Origin: Deinococcus aquiradiocola
Lineage (GTDB): Bacteria > Deinococcota > Deinococci > Deinococcales > Deinococcaceae
DNA: 64,000 nucleotides
Direction of reading: 5' to 3'
Assembly (NCBI RefSeq): GCF_014646915.1
Contig: NZ_BMOE01000006.1
Location: 185,434 to 249,433 of the forward strand
Program-made: the position numbers and the translations under genes
Notes under the pieces: generated by a model
Seen by the model: only the letters and a program-made list of their open reading frames with translations
The model's database searches: none
What the model was told of the DNA's origin: nothing
In this document: positions 1-9,691 of the stretch, piece after piece
Numbering within the stretch: position 1 is the stretch's first letter
Layout of the letters: the number at the start of each line of letters is the position of its first letter

Positions 1-2
1 AC

Positions 3-1304
3 ATCACCGCGAGGCATCACCTGCAGGCGCAGTTACGGGCGCAGGCCATGCAGGACCCGCTGACCGGCCTTCCGAACCGCCGGGCCCTGCAGGTCCTGCT
101 GGAGCAGCTGTGCCTGCAGGACGCGCAGGGCCAGACGATGCTGCTGCTCGTCTGCATCGAGCGCTTCAAACGCATTTCGGACCGGCACGGGCAGCAGGTC
201 GCGGAGACGCTGGTGCAAAAGGTCGCGCGGCGCATCCAGGCGCATCTGGCGCCGAACGGGACGGTCGCGCACCTGTCCGGGCACGAGTTCGTGGTGCTGC
301 ACCCGGTGCGTGACGAGGGGCACGCGGAACAGCTGACCTGCGCCCTGCTGGGCGCGCTCGCACTGCCTTACGAGGCGGCCGGGGTGGACGTCACGCCCAC
401 CTTCCGGGCGGGGTTCGTGCTACACCCGCAGGACGGCTTCACGCCCGGCGAACTGCTGCGGCACGCGGACCTCGCCCTGCAGCAGGGACGGTCCGGCCTG
501 GACGGCCACTGGCAGCGGTTCACGCCGGACCTCGCGGCGTCACGGCACCGCCGCGACCGGATCGAGACGCACCTGCAGACCGCCATCGCCCAGGAACGCC
601 TGCACGTGCATTACCAGCCGGTCACCTGCCTGCAGAACGGCCGGATCACCTCGCTGGAGGCCCTGCTGCGCTGGACGGACGAGGAACTTGGCGTGGTCAG
701 CCCCGCCGAGTTCATTCCCGTGGCGGAAAGCACCGGCCTGATCCGGACGCTCGGACAGTACGTGCTGCGAGAGGCGCTGCGGCAGGTGCGCGAATGGAAC
801 AGTGCGGCCACCCACCCGGTCAGCGTGAACGTCAACGTGAGCGCCTCGCAGCTGCACCACGCGACCTTCCCGGAGGAGGTCCGGGACGCGCTGGAACGCG
901 CGGGCGTCGCCGCGCACCACCTGACGATCGAAGTGACGGAGGCCGTCGCCGTGAACGACCTGCCGAACGTGACCCGGCACCTGCAGCACCTGAAACGCCT
1001 GGGGGTGCGGGTCGCACTCGACGATTTCGGCACCGGGCACTCCAGCCTCGCGGTGCTGAACCGCCTCCCGATCGACATCCTGAAGCTCGACCGGCAGTTC
1101 GTGCAGGGCGTGCACCTCGACCACACCAAGCAGGTCCTGCTGCGAAACGCCGTCCGGCTCGGGCTGGAGCTGGGCTTCCAGGTGGTGGCGGAGGGCGTGG
1201 AGGTGCAGCCGGAACTGGAGTTCCTGCTCGGCTGCGACTGCACGCACGTGCAGGGCTTCCTGCTCGCGCGGCCCGCGCCGCCCACCGCGATCGCCCTGCC
1301 CTGA
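3..1304 (+). CDS. GGDEF/EAL protein, likely c-di-GMP phosphodiesterase (5' end outside window)
   Basis: The frame is open from the first bases, so the N-terminus lies upstream. Counting from the Met codon at 48, residues 1-150 form a GGDEF-like fold beginning DPLTGLPNR, but its active-site loop reads SGHEF (about 77-81) instead of GGDEF, so cyclase activity is unlikely. Residues about 180-415 are an EAL domain with EALLRW (about 203) and DDFGTGHSSL (about 324) intact, so c-di-GMP hydrolysis is likely. A degenerate GGDEF often acts as a GTP-sensing module for the EAL domain. The missing N-terminus probably holds a sensor. It is the first of four c-di-GMP-type proteins in the window. Confidence 0.88.
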   Translation: MTARHHLQAQLRAQAMQDPLTGLPNRRALQVLLEQLCLQDAQGQTMLLLVCIERFKRISDRHGQQVAETLVQKVARRIQAHLAPNGTVAHLSGHEFVVLHPVRDEGHAEQLTCALLGALALPYEAAGVDVTPTFRAGFVLHPQDGFTPGELLRHADLALQQGRSGLDGHWQRFTPDLAASRHRRDRIETHLQTAIAQERLHVHYQPVTCLQNGRITSLEALLRWTDEELGVVSPAEFIPVAESTGLIRTLGQYVLREALRQVREWNSAATHPVSVNVNVSASQLHHATFPEEVRDALERAGVAAHHLTIEVTEAVAVNDLPNVTRHLQHLKRLGVRVALDDFGTGHSSLAVLNRLPIDILKLDRQFVQGVHLDHTKQVLLRNAVRLGLELGFQVVAEGVEVQPELEFLLGCDCTHVQGFLLARPAPPTAIALP

Positions 1305-1378
1305 AGAACTGCCGGACCTAAAGGTTTTCGTACGCCGCACCTGCCGGTTTCGCAGGGGTGCGCGGCGTTCAATGAGGG

Positions 1379-2095
1379 ATGCTTTCCCGTACCCGCGACG
1401 ACCTCCTGCCCTTCGTGCGCACGCACTGGCGCGCCCTTCTCACGCTCCTGGCGCTGGTGCTCGTGCCGCTCGGGCTGTTCGCGCACCTCGTGCACGAGGT
1501 CTTCCGCGAGGGCGGCTTCGGCTGGGATCAGGCGGTCCTGAACCTGTACGCGAATCACCGGACGCCTGCCCTGACGCGCGTGGCCGAGACGCTCGGCGTG
1601 GTGGGCGGCACGGCGGTCCTGCCGTTCGTCGTGCTGGCCATCGCGTGGGGTCTCGCGCGGGTGGGCGGACGCCCGCACGCGTGGTTCCTGGTCCTGAGCG
1701 TGAGCGGCGCCACCCTGCTGAACGTCGCCGCGAAGGTCGTGTTCCGGCGGCCCCGCCCCGACGAACTCCTGTCGGTGCTGGCGGAACCCGGCTTCAGTTT
1801 CCCCAGCGGGCACGCCATGGCGAACGCCGCCTTCGGTGCGGCGATCGCCCTGATCTTCTGGAGGTCTCGCGCCGGGTGGCCCGCCACCATCCTCGGGACG
1901 CTGTGGGCCGTGGCGGTCGGCGTGAGCCGCAACTACCTGGGGGTGCACTACCCGTCGGACGTGCTCGCCGGATGGACGGCCAGCGTGGCGTGGGTGACCG
2001 GCCTGCACCTGCTGATGGTGCGGCGCTGGCCTCACCTGCGGCAGTCCCCGCTCGGCCGTCAGGACACCCGTACGCCCGCCGGACCGGCCCGGTAA
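1379..2095 (+). CDS. PAP2 family membrane phosphatase
   Basis: A 238-residue membrane protein with the three-part phosphatidic acid phosphatase type 2 signature: KVVFRRPRP (about 119), PSGHAM (about 141) and [12 protein letters not shown] (about 182). These hold the conserved Lys/Arg, the His and the His-Asp catalytic residues. Several hydrophobic segments surround them, so it is an integral membrane enzyme, probably dephosphorylating lipid phosphates such as phosphatidate or undecaprenyl pyrophosphate. The substrate cannot be told from sequence. The ATG follows GAGGG directly and a TTCAAT box lies just upstream. It converges on a second PAP2 gene only 7 bases away. Confidence 0.88.
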   Translation: MLSRTRDDLLPFVRTHWRALLTLLALVLVPLGLFAHLVHEVFREGGFGWDQAVLNLYANHRTPALTRVAETLGVVGGTAVLPFVVLAIAWGLARVGGRPHAWFLVLSVSGATLLNVAAKVVFRRPRPDELLSVLAEPGFSFPSGHAMANAAFGAAIALIFWRSRAGWPATILGTLWAVAVGVSRNYLGVHYPSDVLAGWTASVAWVTGLHLLMVRRWPHLRQSPLGRQDTRTPAGPAR

Positions 2096-2102
2096 TGCCG
2101 CG

Positions 2103-2777
2103 TCAGTCCCGGTTCCGGGCGACACCGCGCAGCGTGAGGAGGGTCGCGGCGGTGGTCGCCGTGCCCAGGCACCACCCCGCCAGGACGTCCGTCGGGTAGT
2201 GCGCGCCGAGGTACACGCGACTCCACCCGACCAGCAGGACGAGTGCAGCTGCACCGGACGCCCACCACCAGCGGCGCGGCGAGCGCCACCCGAATGCCGC
2301 CACGCTGAGCAGCAGTGCGGACGATCCGGCCGCGTGACCGCTCGGGAAGGCGTACACGGTGCGCGGCAGGGGCGGCGACTGCACGGTGAGGTGCTCGCGG
2401 ATGTGGGCCTGCCGCGCGGTACGGACCGTCTGACCCTGCACCTGCGCCACAGGCCGCCGCACCACCTGCTTCACGGCCTCGTTCGCGGCGCTCACCAGCA
2501 GCACGTTCACGAGCAGCACCACGGCCCAGCGGCGACGCCCGCGCCACCACAGGACGGCTGCCAGCAGCACCGCGAGCAGCAGCACCACCTGAGGGCTGCC
2601 GAGGTTCGTGACGAGCACCGCCAGCAGCGTGCCCGGCGTGCTGTGCCCGGTCGCCAGTGCGTTCAGGAGCGACTGGTCGCCCGCCCACCCGTGCGCGAGC
2701 GGCAGCATCGCCACGAGCGGCACGGCCACTGCCGACCACGCCCAGCTCCAAGTCCACCCTCTCCCCTCGCCGTTCAT
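2103..2777 (-). CDS. PAP2 family membrane phosphatase (second copy)
   Basis: A 224-residue membrane protein with PAP2 motifs KQVVRRPVAQVQG, YAFPSGHAAG and WSRVYLGAHYPTDVLAGW. The spacing between the first and second motifs is longer than in the neighbour because of an inserted polar loop. The chosen ATG is preceded by AGG and by a CATACT box 7 bases upstream. It is convergent with, and only distantly similar to, the PAP2 gene at 1379. Like that gene it should act on a lipid (pyro)phosphate at the membrane; the exact substrate is unknown. Confidence 0.86.
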   Translation of the reverse strand: MNGEGRGWTWSWAWSAVAVPLVAMLPLAHGWAGDQSLLNALATGHSTPGTLLAVLVTNLGSPQVVLLLAVLLAAVLWWRGRRRWAVVLLVNVLLVSAANEAVKQVVRRPVAQVQGQTVRTARQAHIREHLTVQSPPLPRTVYAFPSGHAAGSSALLLSVAAFGWRSPRRWWWASGAAALVLLVGWSRVYLGAHYPTDVLAGWCLGTATTAATLLTLRGVARNRD

Positions 2778-2899
2778 CCTGCACAGTATGCCCGCCCGCG
2801 CGTTCCGACCAGGAACTGTCGACCGTGGCCGGGCTCGCCGGACCTTCAGGGCCTCGCGGGCGGCGCAGCACGCTGCGGAAGGCGCCGGGCGGGGGAGGT

Positions 2900-3463
2900 T
2901 CAGCCTGCCGCGCCGAGCCTGCCGAGCCAGACGCCCACGCCGAACACGACGGCTCCGCCCACCACGACCTGCAGGACGGTCTGTACGAGCGGGCTGCGCA
3001 TGTAGCGGTACTTGATGAAGCTGATCAGGATCAGTTCGATGAGCACGACGATGTACGCGAGCATCAGGGCGGTCCGCAGGTCGGGGAGCAGGAACGGGAG
3101 GGTGTGGAGCATGCCGCCGAGGATGGTGGCGATGCCGGTGATGATGCCGCGCACGGTGGGGTGGCCGCGTCCGGAGACGACGCCGTCGTCGCTGAGCGCT
3201 TCGGCGAGACCCATGCTGATGCCCGCGCCGACGCTGGCGGCAAGGCCGACGTAGAAGGCATCGAGGGGTTTTCCGGTCAGGCCGGCGGTCGCGAAGATCG
3301 GGGCGAGGGTGCTGACGGAGCCGTCCATCAGGCCGAGCAGGGCGGGCTGGATCTTCTGGAGGATGAAGCTCTGGTCGTCCGTGTGGCTGGGAGCGCTTTC
3401 GGGGGTGACGTTGGCCTGCGGGAGGCCCTGGGTGGTGCCGGGTCGGGGCTGGGGCGCGGTCAT
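2900..3463 (-). CDS. VIT1/CCC1-like membrane protein
   Basis: A 187-residue protein with a polar N-terminus (1-35) and about five hydrophobic segments. The segment [15 protein letters not shown] resembles the first membrane segment of the VIT1/CCC1 family of iron/manganese transporters, and a second segment ([19 protein letters not shown]) matches the family's Gly/Ala-rich helix with an acidic residue. Likely role: export or sequestration of Fe(II)/Mn(II). The start is fixed by a TAAGCT box six bases upstream of the ATG, suggesting a leaderless mRNA. It is divergent from the aldo/keto reductase gene. Confidence 0.75.
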   Translation of the reverse strand: MTAPQPRPGTTQGLPQANVTPESAPSHTDDQSFILQKIQPALLGLMDGSVSTLAPIFATAGLTGKPLDAFYVGLAASVGAGISMGLAEALSDDGVVSGRGHPTVRGIITGIATILGGMLHTLPFLLPDLRTALMLAYIVVLIELILISFIKYRYMRSPLVQTVLQVVVGGAVVFGVGVWLGRLGAAG

Positions 3464-3469
3464 GAACGG

Positions 3470-3475
3470 AGCTTA
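3470..3475 (-). promoter_or_regulatory. -10 box of leaderless VIT-like gene
   Basis: On the minus strand TAAGCT lies 6 bases before the ATG at 3463. A weak TTGCTT lies 18 bases further up. The region between also holds CTTAT-N15-ATAAG, a loose inverted repeat that could be a metal-regulator site; this last point is speculative. Confidence 0.5.
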
Positions 3476-3637
3476 TCAGGAACAATTCTCAATAAGCAAA
3501 CCTATGGGCCAACTCGGAATTCCTCCCGGCACCACCCCCACCTTGCGGTGCCAGGAGGCGTATGGTCCAATACGGACCCTGTCACAGGCCCACCACCACC
3601 ACACCCCACCAGCGCCGACCACCGGCGAGGAGCACCC

Positions 3638-4555
3638 ATGAAGACCATGAAACTCGGTTCCAGTGACCTGCAGGTCCCCGTCGTCGCCGTCGGCTGCATG
3701 CGCCTCGACTCGCTCAGCCGCACCGACGCGGAACGCTTCGTGCAGTCCGCCCTCGACGTCGGCGCGAACTTCTTCGACCACGCCGACATCTACGGCGGCG
3801 GCGAATGCGAACGCATCTTCGCCGACGCCGTCGGCATGTCCGCCAGCACCCGCGAGAAGCTCATCCTGCAGAGCAAGTGCGGCATCCGCAAAGGCATGTT
3901 CGACTTCAGCAAGGAACACATCCTCGCGTCCGTGGACGGCATCCTTGAACGCCTGCGCACCGACTACCTCGACGTGCTCCTCCTGCACCGCCCCGACGCG
4001 CTCGTGGAACCCGACGAGGTCGCCGCCGCCTTCGACGAACTGGAGCGCAGCGGCAAGGTCCGGCACTTCGGCGTCTCCAACCAGACGCCCATGCAGATCG
4101 AACTCCTGAAACGCAGCGTGCGCCAGCCGCTCGTCGCGAACCAGCTGCAGCTCAGCATCACCAACGCCACCATGATCACGCGCGGCTTCAACGTCAACAT
4201 GGAAAACGCAGAGGCCGTCGACCGCGACGGCGGCATCCTCGACTACTGCCGCCTGCACGACATCACCATCCAGCCGTGGTCGCCCTTCCAGTTCGGCTTC
4301 TTCGAGGGCGTGTTCCTCGACCATCCCAAGTTCCCGGAACTGAACGCCAAGATCGACGAGGTCGCCGCCCGTCACGGCGTCAGCAACACCACCATCGCCA
4401 TCGCGTGGCTGCTGCGCCACCCGGCGCACATGCAGCCCGTCACCGGCACCACCAACCCCGACCGCCTGCGCGACTGCGTGCGCGCCGCCGACGTGCAGCT
4501 CTCCCGCGAGGACTGGTACGGCATCCTGCTCGCCGCCGGAAACACCCTCCCCTGA
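3638..4555 (+). CDS. Aldo/keto reductase (YdhF-like)
   Basis: A 305-residue single-domain TIM-barrel oxidoreductase. The AKR catalytic tetrad is visible: Asp and Tyr in [12 protein letters not shown] (about residue 47), Lys in LQSKCGI (about 77) and His in LLLHRPD (about 114). [18 protein letters not shown] is the usual strand-helix region near the NADPH pocket, and length and order fit the YdhF-like subfamily. It should reduce aldehydes or ketones with NADPH; the substrate is unknown. The ATG is preceded by GGCGAGGA at good spacing. It ends in a strong shared hairpin. Confidence 0.92.
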   Translation: MKTMKLGSSDLQVPVVAVGCMRLDSLSRTDAERFVQSALDVGANFFDHADIYGGGECERIFADAVGMSASTREKLILQSKCGIRKGMFDFSKEHILASVDGILERLRTDYLDVLLLHRPDALVEPDEVAAAFDELERSGKVRHFGVSNQTPMQIELLKRSVRQPLVANQLQLSITNATMITRGFNVNMENAEAVDRDGGILDYCRLHDITIQPWSPFQFGFFEGVFLDHPKFPELNAKIDEVAARHGVSNTTIAIAWLLRHPAHMQPVTGTTNPDRLRDCVRAADVQLSREDWYGILLAAGNTLP

Positions 4556-4590
4556 CATCGGCACAACCACGCTGAACCTGAGCTCAAACG

Positions 4591-4623
4591 AACACGGCCG
4601 CCCTTCACCGGGGCGGCCGTGTT
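4591..4623. terminator. Hairpin between convergent genes
   Basis: A perfect 13-bp stem (4591-4603 with 4611-4623), starting AACACGGCC, with a 7-base loop. It lies between the stop codons of the aldo/keto reductase and the lipoprotein gene, so it can serve both strands. There is no clear T-run. Confidence 0.75.
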
Positions 4624-4636
4624 GGCATGATGTAGC

Positions 4637-7489
4637 TCAGTCGAGGTGCGAAGTCGCAGGGGTCGGAGACGAGAAGATCACGTCCACACCGCCCTGCCGG
4701 TTGAGGACCGTGGAGTCGAAACCCGTCCCGAGATTGACTGCTCTGCTCGTCAGGGCATTCACGTCGATCCGGACCACGGTATTCGACGTCTTCGCCCAGA
4801 GGACTCCGGGCTGGACGGCGTCAAACCCGATCAGCGAGTCGATGTACGGCAGCGTGATGACCGGGGTACGGGTGCTGCCGTCCGGGAGCGCCTGACGCAG
4901 CGTGCCGTAATCCCAGAACCAGCCGGTGCCGTCATTGGCATACACTGCCCCGTACCGCCCGTAGTTGCCGCCCACAGGCGTGACCGAATCGGCCGCCGTG
5001 TCGATCAGATACGCCACTCCGGTGTACTGGGACGCCACGATGCGCCGGCCGTCCGTGCTGACCGTCCAGGTGAGGGAACGGTAGTCGCGGGTGGCGTCCA
5101 CCACCGTGACGGTCCCGTCCGGGTTGGTGTGGACCAGACTGCCCGCCGGGTTCTGGGCGTACCAGAAGCGGCCCTGCGCGTCGATCACCGGGCCGGAGGC
5201 AGCAGTGAGGCTCTCCGCGTACACCGTCTCCTGCATGCTGCCGTCGTCGTGGTACGTCCGGAGGCGCTGTCCGTCCGGACCACCGTAGGCGATCAGGTCA
5301 CCCGAAGGGGCAGACAGGACCGTCCATATGATCCGGTAGTCCTGAATCGTGTCGAGCGTGAAGCTGGCGGCTGCCACGCCATTCACGTAGCGCGTGAACG
5401 TCAAGGTCTGCGTACCACTGTACGGACTGGTGGTCCGGACCCACAGTCCGTTCGCGGCAGGATACACGCCGTTGTTGACGGGGAGTGCCGTGCGTTTCGG
5501 CAGGACGTTCAGGGTAAACGACGCGGCCTGAGGGTAGGAGAACTGGGAGAGGGGGACGCTGAACGTGAACGTGACCTTCGAAGCTCCGACCATTGCGTCC
5601 GCCGCCACCTGCAGGGGCAGCGTCACGGTGGTCGGGCCGCTGGACGTGACCTGCACCGTCTGCGGGGGGACCGTCACGCCCGTCGGCAGGCCGCTCACAC
5701 CCACCGTGACCGGGCCGTTGAGGCCGTTCACGCTGTACAGGCTGAGCGTGACACTGCCCGAATCGCCCAGTGCGACGTTGACGGGCAAGGGTGTCCCGTA
5801 CGAGGACAGGCTGACGCTGGGGGTCAGCACCTGCAGCGAGAGCGGCATCTGCCCGAGCGGCGCGTCGTTGCCGTCCTTGAGGACCAGCGCATCGGAGGAC
5901 AGGAAGTAAGGGTGGTCGGGCGCGTCTGCGGCCGCGACGAACGTGAGTGGCGTGCTGAGCGCCTGCGCGCGCAGGCCCTGCGTGCCGAGGCTCGCGAGGT
6001 TCACGGTGGACGGCTCGACCGTCACGCCGGGAACCGTGGTGGAGAGGCGCACCGTGCCGCTGTACCCGCCGAGCTGCAGGAACTTCACGTTGCGGGTCAC
6101 GCGCTCGCCGGGATGCAGGACGATGGTACTGGTGTCCGTGACGGAGGCACTCACGCCAGCGGCGTTGCGTACCGCCGTGAGGACACTGCGGGCCCCGCTG
6201 TTCAGGTCGTAGACGTTCGACCCGAAGACCTCCACGGCGTTCCAGCCTGCTTTGAGGTGAACGGAGTAGTAGGTGTTCCCGAAGCACCAGACGTTGCCTT
6301 CAATGTCGACCGGCGCCTTGGCGTAGACGTGCGCGACCCTGGACGTGGAACGACGCCCCCCGGCCACGATGGATTCCTGCAGCGTCCCGATCGGGTCGCC
6401 CTGCACGCCTGTGGTCCGCAGGGCGTCGTACACCGCGATCTCGGCGTCGGAGTCGGAGATCGTGCCGGAGAAGGAGCACCCGAACGAGAAGTAGTTGCTC
6501 GGCATGATAACCCGCGTGAAATCCGAAGCGGCAGGCACGGCGGGCAGCGCGTAGTCCACCTCTCCGGCCGCACCGATGTCGAAGCCCGGCGCGGTGTACA
6601 GCGAACCGAACGTCGCCCGACCGCCGTACAGCGCCGTGTCGGTCACGCGGCCCCGGATACGCGTGGCGTCCGGAACGGAACCCGTCGCGGTCAGCGCCGG
6701 GTCGTCCTGGACGGGCGTGAACACCAGGCGGAAGTTGTACACGTCGGATTTCGGGCTGTCCGGGTCGATGCCCTCGATGTCGACGCCGAGCGTGACGGTG
6801 GTGTGCTCACCCGGTGCGAGCGCGAGCGCGACCCGCCACCCGGCGTTCTGCACCGTGGCGCTCAGGCCCGCCGGGGGGACCGGCACCACACCGCTCACGT
6901 CGAGGTCAGAGCGGTAGATGTTCCCGGTGTAAGTGATTTCACCGGTGGCCGGGTCGAGGGTCTCGCCCGAGGTGGCCTGCAGGCTCGCGGCCTTCGCGGA
7001 GGCGTCGCTGCCGTCGAAGTACGTCAGGGCGCGGTACGGGGTGCCCGCGATGGTGGGCGTGGACGCGTTGTTGCTGGGGTCGCCGTCCGTGTCGGCCGTG
7101 ACGGTCGGCAGGAAGTACAGGTTGCTCAGGGTGGCCGCCGTGGTGTTGGTGACCTGGAAGGTCGCCTCCACGTGCCGCACCTTGCGCACGCGGTCCGTGA
7201 ACGACGCCACGCTTATCGGCGTGGGCGTGATGGCGATCGCCTCGTCGGGCGCGTTCACGAGGCCTTGGGCAGTCATGCGGGAGGGCGTCAGCGTCTGCGC
7301 TTTCACGGCGGGCGTGTCGGCGCCCACCGACTGGAAGGCAACCTCGTACAGCGGTCCGGCAGCGTGAACTTCACTGCCCGGCTGGGTCGCTGGGGTCGGC
7401 CTGGTCGCCGTGGGAGTCGGAGGGGTCGAGCATGCGGCCAGCAGCAGCGGCAGGCCGAGACTGGCGAGAAGGGATCGGCGGATGTTCAA
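4637..7489 (-). CDS. Large secreted lipoprotein with Ig-like and propeller-like regions
   Basis: A 950-residue protein. The N-terminus is a lipoprotein signal: positive charge, hydrophobic stretch, then LLLAAC with the lipidated Cys near residue 20. A Thr/Pro-rich linker follows. Residues about 50-450 form a repeat-rich beta region shared with the downstream paralogue. About 540-660 resembles an Ig-like domain, and 670-950 has repeated short strand patterns (for example GLWVRTT, IDAQGRFWYAQN) like a beta-propeller. The start codon is TTG, supported by GGAGAG six to seven bases upstream. It lies 39 bases downstream of its paralogue, probably in one operon. Function unknown; a cell-surface binding or structural role is inferred. 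Confidence 0.8.
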   Translation of the reverse strand: MNIRRSLLASLGLPLLLAACSTPPTPTATRPTPATQPGSEVHAAGPLYEVAFQSVGADTPAVKAQTLTPSRMTAQGLVNAPDEAIAITPTPISVASFTDRVRKVRHVEATFQVTNTTAATLSNLYFLPTVTADTDGDPSNNASTPTIAGTPYRALTYFDGSDASAKAASLQATSGETLDPATGEITYTGNIYRSDLDVSGVVPVPPAGLSATVQNAGWRVALALAPGEHTTVTLGVDIEGIDPDSPKSDVYNFRLVFTPVQDDPALTATGSVPDATRIRGRVTDTALYGGRATFGSLYTAPGFDIGAAGEVDYALPAVPAASDFTRVIMPSNYFSFGCSFSGTISDSDAEIAVYDALRTTGVQGDPIGTLQESIVAGGRRSTSRVAHVYAKAPVDIEGNVWCFGNTYYSVHLKAGWNAVEVFGSNVYDLNSGARSVLTAVRNAAGVSASVTDTSTIVLHPGERVTRNVKFLQLGGYSGTVRLSTTVPGVTVEPSTVNLASLGTQGLRAQALSTPLTFVAAADAPDHPYFLSSDALVLKDGNDAPLGQMPLSLQVLTPSVSLSSYGTPLPVNVALGDSGSVTLSLYSVNGLNGPVTVGVSGLPTGVTVPPQTVQVTSSGPTTVTLPLQVAADAMVGASKVTFTFSVPLSQFSYPQAASFTLNVLPKRTALPVNNGVYPAANGLWVRTTSPYSGTQTLTFTRYVNGVAAASFTLDTIQDYRIIWTVLSAPSGDLIAYGGPDGQRLRTYHDDGSMQETVYAESLTAASGPVIDAQGRFWYAQNPAGSLVHTNPDGTVTVVDATRDYRSLTWTVSTDGRRIVASQYTGVAYLIDTAADSVTPVGGNYGRYGAVYANDGTGWFWDYGTLRQALPDGSTRTPVITLPYIDSLIGFDAVQPGVLWAKTSNTVVRIDVNALTSRAVNLGTGFDSTVLNRQGGVDVIFSSPTPATSHLD

Positions 7490-7528
7490 GAGTGTCTCTC
7501 CGGGAGGGCAGGAAGGAAGTTCTTCGGT

Positions 7529-9523
7529 TCAAGGGTTAGAAGACGTGACAACCAGCGTGGCAGTGGTGAAGGAGGAAGCGCTGTTCGGCCGGTCAGTCTG
7601 CAGTGTGATGGTGCTGGGCCCGGTGGGCGCGTCCGCAGTGGCCGTGACCTGCAGGCTCGCCAGGGCGTTTCCTGGGGGGCCACTCACCTGGACCGTCTGC
7701 GGTGTCGCGGTCACGCCTCGCGGCAAGCCGGAAAGGCTGACAATGACTGGACCGTTCTGGCCGTGCGTACCGTATAGGGTCACGTATACAGTCGTCGTTC
7801 CACCCTGAGGCAGCATCAGATCGGAAGTATTGAGGGTTGCGTACACGCCGGGCACGCTGAGATCCACGTTGATGGGTGTGCTCCCGAGGACCGTGCCGCC
7901 CGTGTCGCTGACGGTGAGGGCGTCCGTGAAGGTGTACCAGGTGTGGGCGGGCGCGTCCGGCGCGGCGATGAAGGTGATGGGCGTGGAGAGCGCCTGCGTG
8001 CCGAGGCGGCCGAGGGTGATGGTGGAGGGTTCCACGGTGACACCGGGGACGTTCGTGCCGAGCGTGACGGTGCCGCTGTACGCGCCGACCTGCAGGAAGC
8101 GGGCGTTCCGGGTGACGCGCTCGCCGGGGTGCAGGGTGATGGTGGAGTTGTCGGTGAGGGTGGCGGTGACGCCGGGGGGGCGGCGCGTGAGGGTCAGGAC
8201 GCTGCGGGCGAGCGGGTCGAGGTCCTTCATGACCTGCGCCTGGTTGGTGCCGCTGATCTCGATGGCGTTCCAACCGGGCTTGAGGTGCAGGTCGTAGTCG
8301 GTGGTGAGGGGGCGGTTGGAGCAGCTGACCTTGGCCTGCAGCACCAGGGTCTCCCGGCCTGGGTTGTACACGCGGGCGACGATGGCGCCGTTCACCTTGG
8401 CGTGGCTGACGATCGTTTCCTGCACGGTCGCGACCGGGTCGCCGTCGGCACTCGAGGCGAGCAGTCCGGCGTACAGGGCGAACAGGGCTCTGGAGTCGCT
8501 GACGGTGCCGCTGTACTTGCAGGGGTCACCGGCGGGCGGGACGGCGAGCGTCAGGTCCGCGGAGGGCGGCACGTCCGTGACCGGAAGATTCACGGCGCCG
8601 GCCGTCCCGATGACGGTCTGCGCCCCGAACTGGCTGCGGGGCAAGCTGACGCCGTTCACGAGCCTGAGGCTGCCGCCGTACACGGCGGAGTCGTTCAGGG
8701 TGCCGCGGATGCTGCCGGGGTTGACGGCCGTGCCGCTTGCGGCGGTGGAGGGGTCGTCCTGCGCGGCCGTGACGAGCAGCGTGAAGTTGTAGGGGTTGGC
8801 TTTGGGGTTGCTGAGGTCGATGCCCTGCTCGCTCACGGAGAAGGTGACGGTGGTGCTCTGGCCGGGCGCGAGTGACGGGGAGACCTGCCAGCCCTGGTTC
8901 TGTACGGCGGCGCTCAGTCCGGCGGGCGGGGTGGGCGTGATGCCGGTGGCGTCGAGGCCGGTGAGGAAGGGGTTGCTGCCGGGGTCGTCGCTGCTGGTGC
9001 CGGTGGCGGCATTGAGGATCCGTGCGCGTTCCGGGGCGAGTGTGGTGGCGCGGGCGGCCGCGTCGCTGCCGTCGAAGTACTGCACCGACTGGAAGGGGGT
9101 GCCGGTGATGGTGGGTGGGGCGCCGTTGTTGCCGGGGTCGGCGTCGGTGTCGGTGGTGACGGTCGGCAGGAAGACGAGGTTGTCGAGGGTGGCGGCGGTG
9201 GTGTTGGTGACCTGGAAGGTCGCCTGGATGTGCCGGGTTCGGGTGGCGGGGTCCGTGAAGGCGGACGTGGCGATGGGGGCGCTGCTGACGGTGAGCGTGG
9301 CGGGGCCGGCCACGAGGCCCTGCGTGCCGAGGTGCTGGCCGACGCTGCTGGCCCTGACGGTGGGGGCCTTGTCGGTGACGCCCTGGAAGGTGATGGCGTA
9401 CAGTGCGCCGAGTCCGGGGGCGGGGGTGACGGTGGGGGTGGTGGGTGCGGCGGTGGGGCCGCAGGCGGCGAGGAGCGCCAGGCCTGCGGTGACGGGGAGG
9501 AGGGTGGACAGGATGTTCTTCAA
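7529..9523 (-). CDS. Secreted lipoprotein, paralogue of the next gene
   Basis: A 664-residue protein with a lipoprotein signal (LALLAAC, Cys near residue 21) and a Pro/Thr linker. It shares with the 950-residue neighbour the same beta-rich region (shared elements: AGLSA.VQN.GW, PGERVTRN, VEPST) and one Ig-like domain, but stops before the propeller-like tail. The start is again TTG, with GAGGT upstream. It is the first gene of the likely two-gene operon. The pair looks like a tandem duplication followed by loss or gain of the C-terminal part. Function unknown; surface or envelope location is inferred from the signal. Confidence 0.8.
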   Translation of the reverse strand: MKNILSTLLPVTAGLALLAACGPTAAPTTPTVTPAPGLGALYAITFQGVTDKAPTVRASSVGQHLGTQGLVAGPATLTVSSAPIATSAFTDPATRTRHIQATFQVTNTTAATLDNLVFLPTVTTDTDADPGNNGAPPTITGTPFQSVQYFDGSDAAARATTLAPERARILNAATGTSSDDPGSNPFLTGLDATGITPTPPAGLSAAVQNQGWQVSPSLAPGQSTTVTFSVSEQGIDLSNPKANPYNFTLLVTAAQDDPSTAASGTAVNPGSIRGTLNDSAVYGGSLRLVNGVSLPRSQFGAQTVIGTAGAVNLPVTDVPPSADLTLAVPPAGDPCKYSGTVSDSRALFALYAGLLASSADGDPVATVQETIVSHAKVNGAIVARVYNPGRETLVLQAKVSCSNRPLTTDYDLHLKPGWNAIEISGTNQAQVMKDLDPLARSVLTLTRRPPGVTATLTDNSTITLHPGERVTRNARFLQVGAYSGTVTLGTNVPGVTVEPSTITLGRLGTQALSTPITFIAAPDAPAHTWYTFTDALTVSDTGGTVLGSTPINVDLSVPGVYATLNTSDLMLPQGGTTTVYVTLYGTHGQNGPVIVSLSGLPRGVTATPQTVQVSGPPGNALASLQVTATADAPTGPSTITLQTDRPNSASSFTTATLVVTSSNP

Positions 9524-9679
9524 CGGCGACCTCGCGTGGCGTGGAGAGTGACAGGCAATAAAGCTGCGATTCTAAAGATATCTTCATTTCTTCACCCTGT
9601 CAGGTCATCTGTCACTCACGTTGGGCGGACGGGCTGCCGGTGTCGTCCGGCGCTTTAGCGCGGCTTTACCTTCGGGGCC

Positions 9680-9685
9680 TACCTT
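9680..9685 (+). promoter_or_regulatory. -10 box of leaderless polysaccharide gene
   Basis: TACCTT lies six bases before the ATG at 9692, the spacing expected when transcription begins at the start codon. No good -35 is visible. Confidence 0.5.
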
Positions 9686-9691
9686 CCGCGC

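Noticed and set aside
4646..7777. A 1,043-residue open frame opposite the lipoprotein gene
   Set aside because: It is a GC-driven antisense frame with Arg/Gly-rich nonsense composition, and the lipoprotein strand has signal peptide and SD support.
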